DNA from: Sabulicella glaciei
GTDB taxonomy: Bacteria > Pseudomonadota > Alphaproteobacteria > Acetobacterales > Acetobacteraceae
Length of the DNA stretch: 64,000 bases
Assembly: GCF_026183895.1 (NCBI RefSeq)
Contig: NZ_JAPFQI010000009.1
Location: 85,209 to 149,208, forward strand
Reading direction: 5' to 3'
Made by a program: the position numbers and the translations under genes. Below are positions 53,447 to 62,311 of this stretch, piece after piece. Every line of letters begins with the position of its first letter. The stretch's first letter is position 1. The notes beneath the pieces are model-generated. The model was not told where the DNA came from, searched no databases, and saw only the letters and a program-made list of their open reading frames with translations.

Positions 53447-53880
53447 CCCGTCTCCACGCAGGCGCCGAGCACGACGATCACCTCGCGCGCGGTTCGGTGG
53501 ACCGCGCCCTGGCTCGTTTCGGCAATTGCGACGATCGTCTGGGTGGTGGCCAGGCGGATGCGGGTGGCGACCTCCGCCCGCCCCGCCCGCGGCGTGAGCG
53601 AGAAGGTAGCGACAAGGGGAAAAGGATTCTTCTCGGCCAGGATGTGGATGGCGGTCACGTGGTCCTCGGCCGTCATGGGGCTGTCCACCCGGACCGAAAG
53701 GTCCACCGAGTTCCCGTTCTCCGACAGGGGCGGAATCTCGAGGGCGATCCCCTCCGCAGCCGGAACGCGGCCGCGGAGGATGGCGCCGGTCGCCGCGGCG
53801 AAGTCATCCGCCGCCGCGCCAGGGCCGGCGGCGGCCGCGAGGGGAACCGCCAGCACCACGCGGCGGGACAGCATCATCAT
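53443..53880 (-). CDS. soxY: Sulfur carrier SoxY with altered C-terminal arm
   Basis: A 145-residue protein with a twin-arginine-type signal (MMMLSRRVVLAVPLAAAAG) and the SoxY fold (VDSPMTAEDHVTAIHILAEKNPFPLVATFSLTPRAGRAEVATRIRLATTQTIVAIAE). Known SoxY ends in GGCG or GGCGG, whose cysteine carries the sulfur intermediates. Here the tail is VVLGACVETG: the single carrier cysteine (Cys141) is present but the flanking glycines are replaced. The start is the first of three ATG codons, overlapping the soxX stop. Confidence 0.88.
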   Translation of the reverse strand: MMMLSRRVVLAVPLAAAAGPGAAADDFAAATGAILRGRVPAAEGIALEIPPLSENGNSVDLSVRVDSPMTAEDHVTAIHILAEKNPFPLVATFSLTPRAGRAEVATRIRLATTQTIVAIAETSQGAVHRTAREVIVVLGACVETG

Positions 53881-54323
53881 CGCCTCGGCGCCTCCAGCGC
53901 GCTCAGATAGGCCACCACGTCTTCCACCTCCTGGGCTGAGAGGACCGGGTGGTCGCGGTATCGCGGGTCCACCCGCACCAGTCCCTCCGTGCGGTGATAG
54001 GCCGGCATGATCGCCTGCGGATTCCACAAGGTCGGGTCCACCACCCGAAGCCGGATCTGCCCCGGGCTCAGGCGCGAACCCACGCCCGCGAGCGGGGGGC
54101 CGATCTCCCCCATGAAGCGTTCGGCCGTGTCGGGGATGGCATGGCAGATCAGGCAATTCGCGGTCTCCCGGTTCCGAACCACCGCCTCGCCCCGCACCGG
54201 GTCGCCCTGCAGCCCATCCAGCGGCGCCTCGATGGCGTCCCCTGTCACCGTGAAGGACGCCACTTGTCCCGCCACCGGAGCAGCGAGAAGGGTCAGGGCC
54301 AGCACGTGCGCGGCCCCCCGCAC
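53877..54323 (-). CDS. soxX: Sulfur oxidation cytochrome SoxX
   Basis: A 148-residue mono-haem cytochrome c, partner of SoxA. It has a signal peptide (residues 1-19), haem site CLICH at 57-61, and a likely axial methionine in QAIMPAYHRTEGL near 100. VVRNRETANCLICHAIP and GEIGPPLAGVGSRLSPGQIRLRVVDP are the family pattern. It starts one base after the stop of the molybdenum hydroxylase large subunit and overlaps soxY by ATGA. Confidence 0.92.
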   Translation of the reverse strand: MRGAAHVLALTLLAAPVAGQVASFTVTGDAIEAPLDGLQGDPVRGEAVVRNRETANCLICHAIPDTAERFMGEIGPPLAGVGSRLSPGQIRLRVVDPTLWNPQAIMPAYHRTEGLVRVDPRYRDHPVLSAQEVEDVVAYLSALEAPRR

Positions 54324-54324
54324 C

Positions 54325-56502
54325 CTAGCCCCGCTGTCGAAGCTGATCCCCCAGCGGCATGTCGCGGATGCGCCGGCCGGTCGCGGCGAAGATCGCGTTC
54401 AGCACCGCCGGCGCCGCCACCATGATCGTCGGCTCGCCCACACCGCCCCAGAAACCTCCGGACGGCAGGATGGTGGTCTCGACCTTCGGCATCTCGCTCA
54501 TGCGCATCACGTTGTAGGTGTCGAAGTTCGTCTGCTCGATCGCGCCGTCCTTCACCGTGCAGGCGCCATGCAGCATGGCGGAAAGGCCGTAGACGAAGGA
54601 TCCCTCCACCTGCATCTCGATCTGCCGTGGGTTGACCGCATGGCCGCAATCCGTTGCCGCGACGATGCGATGCATCTTCAACTCTCCGCGCTCGACCGAA
54701 ACTTCGGCTGCTGCGGCGACAAAGCTGCCGAAGCCCATCTGCTGCGCGATGCCGCGATGGACCCCGGCCGGTGCCGGCGTCCCCCAGCCGATCCGCTCCG
54801 CCACCGCGTTCAGAACGGCCAGGTGCTTCGGGTGGTTCGCCATCAGCGAACGGCGCAGCGCCAGCGGGTCCTGGTTGGTCGCATGCGCCACCTCGTCGAG
54901 GAAGCATTCGAGGTAGATGGCGTTCTGGTTGTGGTTCACGCCCCGCCAGAATTGGGCGGGCACATGCGGGTTCCGCATCGCGTGGTCGATCAGTAGGTTG
55001 GGAAAGGTGTAGCCGAGGGCGCTTTCCGTTCCAGTGGCGTTCAGCCCCTGGAACTGCACCGGGTCGCGCCCGTTCTGCAGGCCGCCCGGGAAGGCGGTGG
55101 CCAGGATGGACTGACCGGAAATGCGCATGTGCAGCCCGACGATCCGGTTCTCCGCATCGAGACCCGCCACGAGTCGGCACTTGGTGACGGGGTGGTAGCG
55201 CCCCTGCACCATGTCCTCCTCGCGCGTCCACATGGTCTTGATCGGGATGCCTGGCACTTGCCGCGCGATCAGGACCGCGTCCACCAGCCAGTCATGCACC
55301 GCGCGCCGGCCGAAGCCGCCGCCGAGGTCCACGCGATGGATGTCGCAAGCGGTCTGCGGCAGGCCCGCAGCCTGGGCGGCGGTGGCCAGCGCCGCCTCGC
55401 CGTTCTGGGTTGGGCACCAAACGTCGCAGCGCGAGGGCGTCCACACCACCGTCGCGTTCATCGTCTCCATCGGAGCGTGATTCTGGTAGGGGTAGGAGTA
55501 GGTCGCCTCGATCTGACGGGCCGCGCCGGCGATGGCCGCGCGCGCGTCGCCCTGCTGGTTGCCGATGAAGGCCTCGCGCGCCGTCAACCCCTCGTCCAGC
55601 ATGGTGGAGATCGCTTCGGAGGAGACGCGGCCATTCTCGCCAGTGTCCCACTCCACCGGCAGGGCATCGAGCGCCGTCTTGGCTTGCCAGAAGGTGTCGG
55701 CGACCACCGCGACGGCGGACTCGCCCACCTTCAGGACGTGACGCACGCCGTGCCGGCCAGACACTGCCGCAACGTCGAACGACCTCACCGTGCCGCCGAA
55801 GACGGGGCAGCGCCGTGGCACCGCGACGAGCATGCCGGGCATCCGCAAATCCTGGCCATAGACCAGCTTGCCCGTGGTCTTGTCCGCAGTGTCCAGGCGC
55901 GCGGTCGGCTTGCCGATCACCGTCCACTGCGCAGGATCCTTCAGCGGCACGTCGGAAGGCGGCGTGAGCCGCGCGGCCTCCGTCACCACCTCGGCGTAGC
56001 GCAGCGTGCGCCCGCTGCCCGCATGGGTGATCACGCTGTCCCTTGCCGAGCACTCGGCGGCGGGCACGTCCCAGCGCGCGGCGGCGGCCTGGATCAGCAT
56101 CATCCGCGCCGCGGCGCCGCCCTTGCGGACGATCTCCTGGCTCGAGCGGATGCCCTGGCTGCCCGCGGTCAGGAAGTTGCCCCAGACCCGGCTCCGGACA
56201 AGGCTCTGTCCCGGCGTGACGTATTCGGTGGAGAGCTTCGACCAGTCGCAGTGCATCTCCTCCGCGAACATCTGCGCGAGGCCCGTCCGGACGCCCTGGC
56301 CCATCTCGGTCTTGGCCATGCGAAGGACCACGCGGTCATCCGGGTGAACCACCACCCAGGCATTCAGCTCGGGCGGGGATGCGGTGGATGCGCCCTGGGC
56401 CACGGCCTGCCGCGACGGCAGGTGGAACCCAAGCAGCACCGCGCTCACGGCGCCCTTCAGAATCCCCCGGCGGGAGGGGCGCAAGGCGTTCAGCGTCGTC
56501 AT
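54325..56502 (-). CDS. Periplasmic molybdenum hydroxylase large subunit (IorB-type)
   Basis: A 725-residue molybdopterin-binding subunit of the xanthine oxidase family, of the isoquinoline 1-oxidoreductase/periplasmic aldehyde dehydrogenase type. The Tat signal is RPSRRGILKGAVSAVLLGF at the N-terminus. Cofactor-binding stretches include RMAKTEMGQGVRTGLAQMFAEEM near 60, DLGGGFGRRAVHDW near 385 and FWRGVNHNQNAIYLECFLDE near 525. The catalytic glutamate is in GGVGEPTIMVAAPAVLNAIF near 700. The substrate (aldehyde or N-heterocycle) is unknown. It lies between its iron-sulfur subunit (14-base gap) and soxX (1-base gap). Confidence 0.9.
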   Translation of the reverse strand: MTTLNALRPSRRGILKGAVSAVLLGFHLPSRQAVAQGASTASPPELNAWVVVHPDDRVVLRMAKTEMGQGVRTGLAQMFAEEMHCDWSKLSTEYVTPGQSLVRSRVWGNFLTAGSQGIRSSQEIVRKGGAAARMMLIQAAAARWDVPAAECSARDSVITHAGSGRTLRYAEVVTEAARLTPPSDVPLKDPAQWTVIGKPTARLDTADKTTGKLVYGQDLRMPGMLVAVPRRCPVFGGTVRSFDVAAVSGRHGVRHVLKVGESAVAVVADTFWQAKTALDALPVEWDTGENGRVSSEAISTMLDEGLTAREAFIGNQQGDARAAIAGAARQIEATYSYPYQNHAPMETMNATVVWTPSRCDVWCPTQNGEAALATAAQAAGLPQTACDIHRVDLGGGFGRRAVHDWLVDAVLIARQVPGIPIKTMWTREEDMVQGRYHPVTKCRLVAGLDAENRIVGLHMRISGQSILATAFPGGLQNGRDPVQFQGLNATGTESALGYTFPNLLIDHAMRNPHVPAQFWRGVNHNQNAIYLECFLDEVAHATNQDPLALRRSLMANHPKHLAVLNAVAERIGWGTPAPAGVHRGIAQQMGFGSFVAAAAEVSVERGELKMHRIVAATDCGHAVNPRQIEMQVEGSFVYGLSAMLHGACTVKDGAIEQTNFDTYNVMRMSEMPKVETTILPSGGFWGGVGEPTIMVAAPAVLNAIFAATGRRIRDMPLGDQLRQRG

Positions 56503-56516
56503 GGCGTGCCGCTCCC

Positions 56517-56978
56517 TCAGCCTGAGATGCCGCGTTCCGCGGCCTGGTGGATGCCGGCGCGCACCTGGTTGTAGGTGCCGCAGCGGCAGATGTTGGTGAT
56601 GGCGTCGTTGATCTCCTCATCCGTCGGACGCGGCTTCTCGGCCAGCAGCGCGGCGGCGGCCATGAGCATGCCCGACTGGCAGAACCCGCACTGTGGTACG
56701 TCCAGCGCGCGCCAGGCGACCTGGAGCGGATGGTTGCCGTCGGGCGAAAGCCCCTCGATCGTCACGATCCTCTGACTTTCCTGAACCGCGGAAAGCGGGA
56801 GGGCACAGGACCGGACGGCTTGACCGTCCAGATGGACGGTACAGGCGCCGCACTGCGCAATGCCGCAGCCATACTTCGTGCCGGTCAGTCCAACATGGTC
56901 CCGGATGGCCCAGAGCAGGGGGGTGTCCGGATCGGCATCCACCTGCACGCTTCGCCCGTTGACGTTCAGCGTCACCAT
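56517..56978 (-). CDS. (2Fe-2S) subunit of the molybdenum hydroxylase (IorA-type)
   Basis: A 153-residue small subunit with two [2Fe-2S] clusters: plant-type Cys38, 43, 46 and 58 ([17 protein letters not shown]), and the C-terminal cluster Cys97, 100, 131 and 133 ([16 protein letters not shown]). It moves electrons from the Mo site to an external acceptor, in IorAB-type enzymes usually a cytochrome c. No separate FAD subunit is present, as normal for this type. The start gives the typical MVTLNVNG N-terminus. It is the first gene of the operon. Confidence 0.92.
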   Translation of the reverse strand: MVTLNVNGRSVQVDADPDTPLLWAIRDHVGLTGTKYGCGIAQCGACTVHLDGQAVRSCALPLSAVQESQRIVTIEGLSPDGNHPLQVAWRALDVPQCGFCQSGMLMAAAALLAEKPRPTDEEINDAITNICRCGTYNQVRAGIHQAAERGISG

Positions 56979-57243
56979 CGTGAATTCCTTTCTCGTGCAG
57001 GCCCAAGCCGCGCCGTGGCCGCAGTATCGCCAGGGCCCAGCCCAGATCGCAACGACGAAGTGCTCCCTCGCCGCGTACCACTGGGAAGGAGATCGCCAGA
57101 CAAGGCACACTGTCGGCCGCACCACGGAGCGATATGACATTCCGGACTGCGGAACGCGGCCCCGCATCGTCCGCGTCGGCTGGCGCGCCTGCGGGCAAGT
57201 GTCCGGTCTGCTGGTCGCCCCGCTCGCCGCGTCCGCCGAATCG
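56979..57243. other. Intergenic region upstream of the Mo-hydroxylase/sox operon
   Basis: A 265-base gap that must hold the promoter of the eight-gene minus-strand operon. No convincing gene, tRNA or hairpin is visible. No clear SoxR-type operator could be picked out by eye. Confidence 0.4.
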
Positions 57244-58212
57244 TCAGCCTATCCGCAGGCCCGTGGCTGCAATGATCCGCCGCACCGTTTCCCTTTCGCG
57301 CCGGACCAACTCGGCGAAAGAGGCCGGATCGGACTCGACCGGATCGGACCCGCTCGCCTCGAGGCGGCGCCTCAGCTCCGGGTCCGCCAGCGCGCCCCGC
57401 ATGGCCTGGGTGAAGCGCTCCATCGCCGTCCGCGGCGTCCCTGCGGGCGCGAAGATGCCGATCCAGGAGGTCATGTCGTAGCCGGGCAGGGTCTCGGCGA
57501 CCGAAGGGATGTCGGGGAGCGATGCTTGGCGCCGCCCGCCCGTGCTGCCGACGAGCATCGCGCCGCGCTCCACGGCCGGGCGCAGGCTGGAGAAGGAAAT
57601 GAGCCCGGCGTCGATCCTCCCCGCGGCCAATTCCCGCGCCACGTCGGCGCCACCGCGGAAGGGCACATGCTCCAGCTTGATGCCGGCCATCATCTGCAGC
57701 TGCTCGCCCATGAGGTGGCCGGTGTGCGCGATGCCGGGCGTGCCGTAGGTGACCTCCCCCGGGCGGCGCTTCGCCTCCGCCACGAAGCCGGCTAGGTCCC
57801 GGGCCGGGAAGCCCGGGCGGAGGCCAAGGATGTAGGGCATCTCCGTCACCTGCACGACCGGCACGAAGGCAGTCGTGTAATCCAGCGGCAGGTCGCGCCG
57901 CACCTCCGGCAGTACCGCGAAGGTCGGCCCTTCGAAGAGGAGGGTGTACCCGTCCGCGGGGGACTGCGCGACGGCCTGCGCCGCGATCGCGCCCGAGGCG
58001 CCGGTCCGGTTCTCGATGATGAAAGCCTGGCCGAGTTGCTCCGCGACGTTCGCCTGCAGGATGCGCGCGACGGTGTCCGCCACGCCACCGGCGCTGTAGG
58101 GCACCACGAGGCGCACCGGACGCGCCGGCCAGGCGGGCTGTGCGTGGACATGGGGGGCCGCGCCGGCCGCGAGGGCCGAGGCGAGAGCGGTGCGGCGGCT
58201 GATGATCGTCAT
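57244..58212 (-). CDS. Bug-family (TTT) periplasmic solute receptor
   Basis: A 322-residue tripartite tricarboxylate transporter receptor. It has a signal ([21 protein letters not shown]), then the standard [25 protein letters not shown] and [15 protein letters not shown], and [39 protein letters not shown] in the second half. It binds a carboxylic acid and would need TctAB-like membrane subunits, which are not here. The ATG overlaps the leuD-like stop (ATGA), which places it in the catabolic operon and suggests that it captures the pathway's substrate. Confidence 0.88.
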   Translation of the reverse strand: MTIISRRTALASALAAGAAPHVHAQPAWPARPVRLVVPYSAGGVADTVARILQANVAEQLGQAFIIENRTGASGAIAAQAVAQSPADGYTLLFEGPTFAVLPEVRRDLPLDYTTAFVPVVQVTEMPYILGLRPGFPARDLAGFVAEAKRRPGEVTYGTPGIAHTGHLMGEQLQMMAGIKLEHVPFRGGADVARELAAGRIDAGLISFSSLRPAVERGAMLVGSTGGRRQASLPDIPSVAETLPGYDMTSWIGIFAPAGTPRTAMERFTQAMRGALADPELRRRLEASGSDPVESDPASFAELVRRERETVRRIIAATGLRIG

Positions 58213-58865
58213 GGCGCGTCTCCCGGCTTCGTCAGGGGGGTTGGGGATGCCGCATGGCGGAACAGCCAGGGCCGTCTCGCACGGTCCTTCCCTGCGGCCG
58301 CCCTGATCGCAGCGTCATGACGGAGCGTCAGGCCGATGTCGTCCAAGCCGAGGAGCAGGCGGCGCTTGCGTGCAGGCTCGATCTCGAATGGCAGGATCGT
58401 CCCGTCGGGCGCCACGACCTCCTGTCGCTCCAGATCCACGGACATGGTCGCGCCCGGCCGGGCATGAAGCTGGCTTCGCCACGCTGCGGCCGCCGCCTCG
58501 TCCACCCGGATGAGCAGCAGGCCGCTGCCGGTCGCGTTCTCCCAGAAGATGTCGCCGAAGCTGACGGCGATCACGCAGCGTATGCCGTAATCGACGAGTG
58601 ACCAGACGGCTGCCTCGCGGCTGGAGCCGCCGGCGAAGTTCCGGTCCGCGACCAGGATGCGCGCGCCGCGGAACGGCGGCCGGTTCAGGACGAAACCTGG
58701 GTCCTCCTGCTCAGGCGCCACGAAGCGCAGGTCGTGGAACAGGATCCCGGCATAGCCCTCGTCCTTTGGACGGCGAAGGAAGCGGGCGGGTACGATCTGG
58801 TCGGTGTCGAGGTTGGGACGGTCAATCGGCGCCGCGACCGCGGTGAGGGTCGTGAAGGGCTCCAT
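58209..58865 (-). CDS. LeuD-like hydratase small subunit
   Basis: A 218-residue small subunit of the aconitase-superfamily hydratase. PNLDTDQIVPARFLRR near residues 17-32 and ILVADRNFAGGSSREAAVWSLVDYGIRCVIAVSFGDIFWENATGSGLL (swivel domain, near 74-121) are typical of 3-isopropylmalate dehydratase small subunits. I chose the ATG at 58865, one base after the large-subunit stop. Because the neighbours are catabolic and the large subunit is divergent, it may act on another substituted maleate or malate rather than in leucine synthesis. Confidence 0.87.
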   Translation of the reverse strand: MEPFTTLTAVAAPIDRPNLDTDQIVPARFLRRPKDEGYAGILFHDLRFVAPEQEDPGFVLNRPPFRGARILVADRNFAGGSSREAAVWSLVDYGIRCVIAVSFGDIFWENATGSGLLLIRVDEAAAAAWRSQLHARPGATMSVDLERQEVVAPDGTILPFEIEPARKRRLLLGLDDIGLTLRHDAAIRAAAGKDRARRPWLFRHAASPTPLTKPGDAP

Positions 58866-58866
58866 C

Positions 58867-60276
58867 TCAGGCTCCCCCCGCCACCAGCTCGCGCACATCC
58901 GTGATGCGTCCGTGCAATGCAGCCGCCGCCGCCATCGCCGGGCTCATCAGGTGGGTGCGGCTGCCACGGCCCTGGCGCCCGCGGAAATTGCGGTTGGAGG
59001 TGGAGGCGCAGCGCTTGCCGGCATCCACTAGGTCGCCATTCATGCCGACGCACATGGAGCAACCGGATTCCCGCCACTCGAAGCCGGCCTCGCGGAACAC
59101 GCGGTCGAGCCCCTCGGCTTCCGCCTGGTGCTTCACGAGGGTGGAGCCGGGCGAAACCATTGCTGGCACCCGGGCGCGTCCAAGCCGCGCAACCGCGGCC
59201 GCCTCGCGGAGGTCGGACAGGCGGGCATTGGTGCAGGAGCCGATGAAGACCTGGTCCACCGCGATGTCCGTCACGGCCTGGCCCGGCACCAATCCCATGT
59301 AGGCGAGGGTCTCGGCGACGGCGTCGCGTTGGGCTCCGCTGGTGGAATGGCCCGGGTCTGGGACGCGGCCCGTGACCGGCAGCGCATCTTCGGGACTGTT
59401 GCCCCAGGTGACCATGGGCGCCAGCAGGGCGGCGTCCAGGGTGATCTCCGCGTCGAAGCGTGCCCCGGGGTCGCTCGGCAGGCCGCGCCAATGGGCGACC
59501 GCGGCCTCCCAGTCGCGCTCCAGGGGTGCGAAGGGCCTGCCCTTGAGATAGGCGAAGGCCGTCTCGTCCGGCGCGACCATGCCGGCTCGGGCGCCGGCCT
59601 CGATCGACATGTTGCAGACCGTCAGCCGCTCCTCGACCGACATGGCGCGGATGGTCGAGCCCGCGTACTCGATGACGTGCTGCGCGGCACCGTTGGCCCC
59701 GATCCGGGCGATGATGGCGAGGATCACGTCCTTGGCGGTGACGCCCGCCGGCCTCTCGCCCTCGACGATGACGCGCATGGATTTCGGGCGCCTTCGCCAG
59801 ATGGTCTGCGTGGCAAGGACGTGGGCGACCTCGGATGTGCCGATCCCGAAGGCCAATGCGCCGAGGGCCCCGTGCGTCGAGGTGTGGCTGTCGCCGCAGA
59901 CCATCAGCAGGCCAGGCTGCGTGATGCCCTGCTCGGGCCCCACCACGTGGATGATGCCCTGCCGGTCATCCTCCAGGCCGAAGACCGTGAAGCCGTGCCG
60001 CTCCGCATTCCGGTGCAGCGCATCCACCACCCGCCGCTGCTGGGCATCCTCGATGTCGTCCAGGCGATGGCTGAGCGTCGGCACGCCGTGGTCGGGCGTG
60101 GCGAAGGTCCGGTACGGGCAGCGGAGCGTCAGGCCACGCTTCTCCAGCATCCCGAAGGCCTGGAATGACCCGTCATGGGCGAGGTGGCGGGCGACGAGCA
60201 GCAGGCTCCTTCCGTCTTCCTCAAGGACAAGATGGTCATCCCAGATCTTCTGGAGCATCGTCCGGGGTTCGGTCAT
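58867..60276 (-). CDS. LeuC-like hydratase large subunit
   Basis: A 469-residue [4Fe-4S] hydratase of the aconitase superfamily. ATPDHGVPT near residue 60, [33 protein letters not shown] near 125-157, the cluster cysteines in [13 protein letters not shown] near 340 and [10 protein letters not shown] near 403 are all present. Its N-terminal half ([30 protein letters not shown]) is unlike standard LeuC, suggesting a paralogue. It is encoded with a PEP-mutase/isocitrate-lyase family enzyme and a Bug receptor. Confidence 0.87.
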   Translation of the reverse strand: MTEPRTMLQKIWDDHLVLEEDGRSLLLVARHLAHDGSFQAFGMLEKRGLTLRCPYRTFATPDHGVPTLSHRLDDIEDAQQRRVVDALHRNAERHGFTVFGLEDDRQGIIHVVGPEQGITQPGLLMVCGDSHTSTHGALGALAFGIGTSEVAHVLATQTIWRRRPKSMRVIVEGERPAGVTAKDVILAIIARIGANGAAQHVIEYAGSTIRAMSVEERLTVCNMSIEAGARAGMVAPDETAFAYLKGRPFAPLERDWEAAVAHWRGLPSDPGARFDAEITLDAALLAPMVTWGNSPEDALPVTGRVPDPGHSTSGAQRDAVAETLAYMGLVPGQAVTDIAVDQVFIGSCTNARLSDLREAAAVARLGRARVPAMVSPGSTLVKHQAEAEGLDRVFREAGFEWRESGCSMCVGMNGDLVDAGKRCASTSNRNFRGRQGRGSRTHLMSPAMAAAAALHGRITDVRELVAGGA

Positions 60277-60293
60277 GACGGCTGGTCGCCCCG

Positions 60294-61175
60294 CTACTCG
60301 GCGGCCGCCGAGGTGGGGGGCACGCTGAAGCGCTCACGCAGCGCTTCCCATTCCTTTCGCCCGAGGCGGTCGAACAGCTCCGGCGTGGTGAAGTCCCGAA
60401 CCGTCAGCGGATGGCGGTTCGTTTCCTTCAGCTCCGCCAGCATCTGGTCGCAGATCGCGACTACGGAGCGGAGCAGCACGCCCGGGACGATGGCGAGTTT
60501 GTAACCAACGCCTTCGGCCCATTTCAGGTCCAGGCTCGGTGTCTTGCCGCCGCGGTGGAAATTCAGGAGGCAGGGGCCACGGACTAGGCTGGGGATGGCT
60601 GCGGCTTCGTCCTGCGACTGCGGGGCTTCCACGAAGGCCATGTCGGCACCCGCCTCCAGCGCCGCGTTGGCGCGATGGATCGCCTCGTCCATGCCGGCGA
60701 CGGCGCGCGCGTCGGTGCGCGCGATGATCAGGAAGTCGGGCGAGATCCGCGCCGCCACCGCCGCGCGGATCTTCGCCAGGAACTCCTCGCGCGGCACGAT
60801 TGCCTTGCCGTCGAGATGGCCGCAGCGTTTGGGGAAGACTTGGTCCTCGACATGGAGGCCGGCGACGCCGCGTCGCTCGTACTCGCGGACGGTGCGGTAC
60901 GCATGCAGCTCAGTCCCGAAGCCGGTGTCGGCGTCGGCGATCACGGGGACGGGCACCGCTGCCGCGATCCGCCCGGCATTCTCGGCCATCTCGGTCATGG
61001 TCGTCAGGCCAAGGTCGGGGAATCCGGCGGCAGCGGCCGTTCCGGCGCCGGTCATGTAGACGGCGGGGAAGCCGGCCTGGTGGATGAGGCGGGCGGTGAT
61101 GCAGTCATAGGCGCCGGGCGCCACGATCATCCCGTCTTCGCGCATCTTAGCGCGGAGCTGGCTGGCCTGGGTCAT
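60294..61175 (-). CDS. Isocitrate lyase/PEP mutase family enzyme
   Basis: A 293-residue (beta/alpha)8-barrel enzyme. [29 protein letters not shown] near residues 20-48, ADADTGFG near 82-89 (Mg-binding Asp), and [17 protein letters not shown] near 113-129 (the KxCGHxxGK active-site loop) match methylisocitrate, dimethylmalate and oxaloacetate-cleaving members. It probably splits a 2-hydroxy or substituted malate made by the LeuCD-like hydratase. I start at 61175; the longer frame adds 11 residues before a poorer start. It is divergent from the GntR regulator. Confidence 0.87.
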   Translation of the reverse strand: MTQASQLRAKMREDGMIVAPGAYDCITARLIHQAGFPAVYMTGAGTAAAAGFPDLGLTTMTEMAENAGRIAAAVPVPVIADADTGFGTELHAYRTVREYERRGVAGLHVEDQVFPKRCGHLDGKAIVPREEFLAKIRAAVAARISPDFLIIARTDARAVAGMDEAIHRANAALEAGADMAFVEAPQSQDEAAAIPSLVRGPCLLNFHRGGKTPSLDLKWAEGVGYKLAIVPGVLLRSVVAICDQMLAELKETNRHPLTVRDFTTPELFDRLGRKEWEALRERFSVPPTSAAAE

Positions 61176-61276
61176 CGTGTTTCCTCCCATCCCTGGACCG
61201 CGCCGCATGACTTGCCGCAGCGTTCAAGGAGCACGGTGTGGCGCTTGCCGCCGCCCGTCAACGGATGTTAGACAAG

Positions 61277-61289
61277 ATTGTCAAACAAT
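61277..61289. promoter_or_regulatory. GntR-type operator ATTGT-CAA-ACAAT
   Basis: A perfect 5-bp inverted repeat with a 3-base centre, matching the TnGT-N3-ACnA pattern of FadR-subfamily GntR sites. It lies in the divergent region between the lyase operon and the GntR gene, ending 8 bases before the chosen GntR start, so it may control both. Confidence 0.7.
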
Positions 61290-61297
61290 CGTGCCGG

Positions 61298-62029
61298 ATG
61301 ATGTCGAGCAGCAAATCGCCGGCGCGCCCGCGTGCCCCACGATCCCCTGCCTCGGCGCCCTCAGCCGCCGTGGCAGAGCGACGGAGCGGCGGGACCGTGA
61401 GCTACATCGTGAAGGACGTGGAGGAGGCGATCCGGTCCGGCCGCCTCGTCCTCGGCCAGAGATTGGTCGAGGCCGACTTGGCCCGCGAGCTTCGTGTGAG
61501 CCGCGGTTCGCTTCGCGAGGCGCTGAACCGGCTGGCAACTGCGGGCCTCGTCGAGATCGTGCCGAACCGCGGCGCCGTCGTGCGGCGCCTCACCCGCAAG
61601 GAGGTCGCGGACCGATACCAGATCCGCGCGCAGCTCGAGGGCCTGGCCGCTTCCCTCGCGGCACAGCGCCTTCACGAAGCGGACCACCGAGAGCGGCTGC
61701 TGTCTGTTGCGCCCCCGGATGCGGCCCAGATTTCATCGGTCGAGGAATACCGGCGCGAGAATTACCGCCTGCACGAGATGATCGCCGATCTGTCGGGCAA
61801 CCCGCAACTCGCCGCTCTGATCCGCCAGCTCTGGTTGCCTGCGCACATGGTGGAGTTGCGCGGATCGCTCGATGCCACGTTCCACCGGGATTCAGCCGAG
61901 GACCACCGTCGCATCGTCGATGCGATCCTGTCGCAGGATGCCGCCGCTGCAGAGGCAGCGATGCAAGCTCACCTGGAGGCGCGCTGCCGGGTCATCCTCT
62001 CGCTCCCGTCGCGGGTCTTTGGCGAGTGA
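61298..62029 (+). CDS. GntR/FCD family transcriptional regulator
   Basis: A 243-residue regulator. After a polar N-terminal tail comes a winged helix-turn-helix domain (IRSGRLVLGQRLVEADLARELRVSRGSLREALNRLATAGLVEIVPNRGAVVRRLTRKEV, about residues 45-103). An FCD ligand-binding domain follows, with likely metal-binding Asp/His residues (NYRLHEMIADLSGN, HRDSAEDHRRIVDAI). FCD regulators sense carboxylic acids. It is divergent from the lyase operon and sits directly at a matching operator. The exact start (61298, 61301 or 61238) is uncertain. Confidence 0.88.
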   Translation: MMSSSKSPARPRAPRSPASAPSAAVAERRSGGTVSYIVKDVEEAIRSGRLVLGQRLVEADLARELRVSRGSLREALNRLATAGLVEIVPNRGAVVRRLTRKEVADRYQIRAQLEGLAASLAAQRLHEADHRERLLSVAPPDAAQISSVEEYRRENYRLHEMIADLSGNPQLAALIRQLWLPAHMVELRGSLDATFHRDSAEDHRRIVDAILSQDAAAAEAAMQAHLEARCRVILSLPSRVFGE

Positions 62030-62311
62030 GCATCAGGGCCGGCTGGCAGTGCTGGTCGTGCGAGGCATGATGATCGAGCCTTGGGGCCGGGATTGAGATC
62101 GGTGGCTGCTGGCCGTGGTGCGTGACCGGGAAGGTGACGGCTTTCCTCCTGTGCCACCTGTTTCCTGCTCGGGCTGTTGTGATGCAGCGCCCCAGTTGCT
62201 CGGGGACGTTTACCCATGTCCACTGACCCAACGGTGACGGAATTCTTTACATATCTGGAAATGTCAAGCTTGGCTCGCCGGCAAGGTGCTGTTTTTGCTC
62301 AAGATGTGATT
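62030..62311 (+). promoter_or_regulatory. Upstream region of the MerR gene
   Basis: About 280 bases, noticeably AT-richer from 62235 on (GAATTCTTTACATATCTGG, AAATGTCAAGC). An alternative in-frame ATG at 62216 would put part of this inside the MerR gene as a 32-residue extension, but that peptide is unlike any MerR N-terminus. Confidence 0.4.

Noticed and set aside
55129..56574. 481-residue plus-strand frame opposite the molybdenum hydroxylase
   Set aside because: Antisense shadow of a gene with clear Mo-cofactor motifs.
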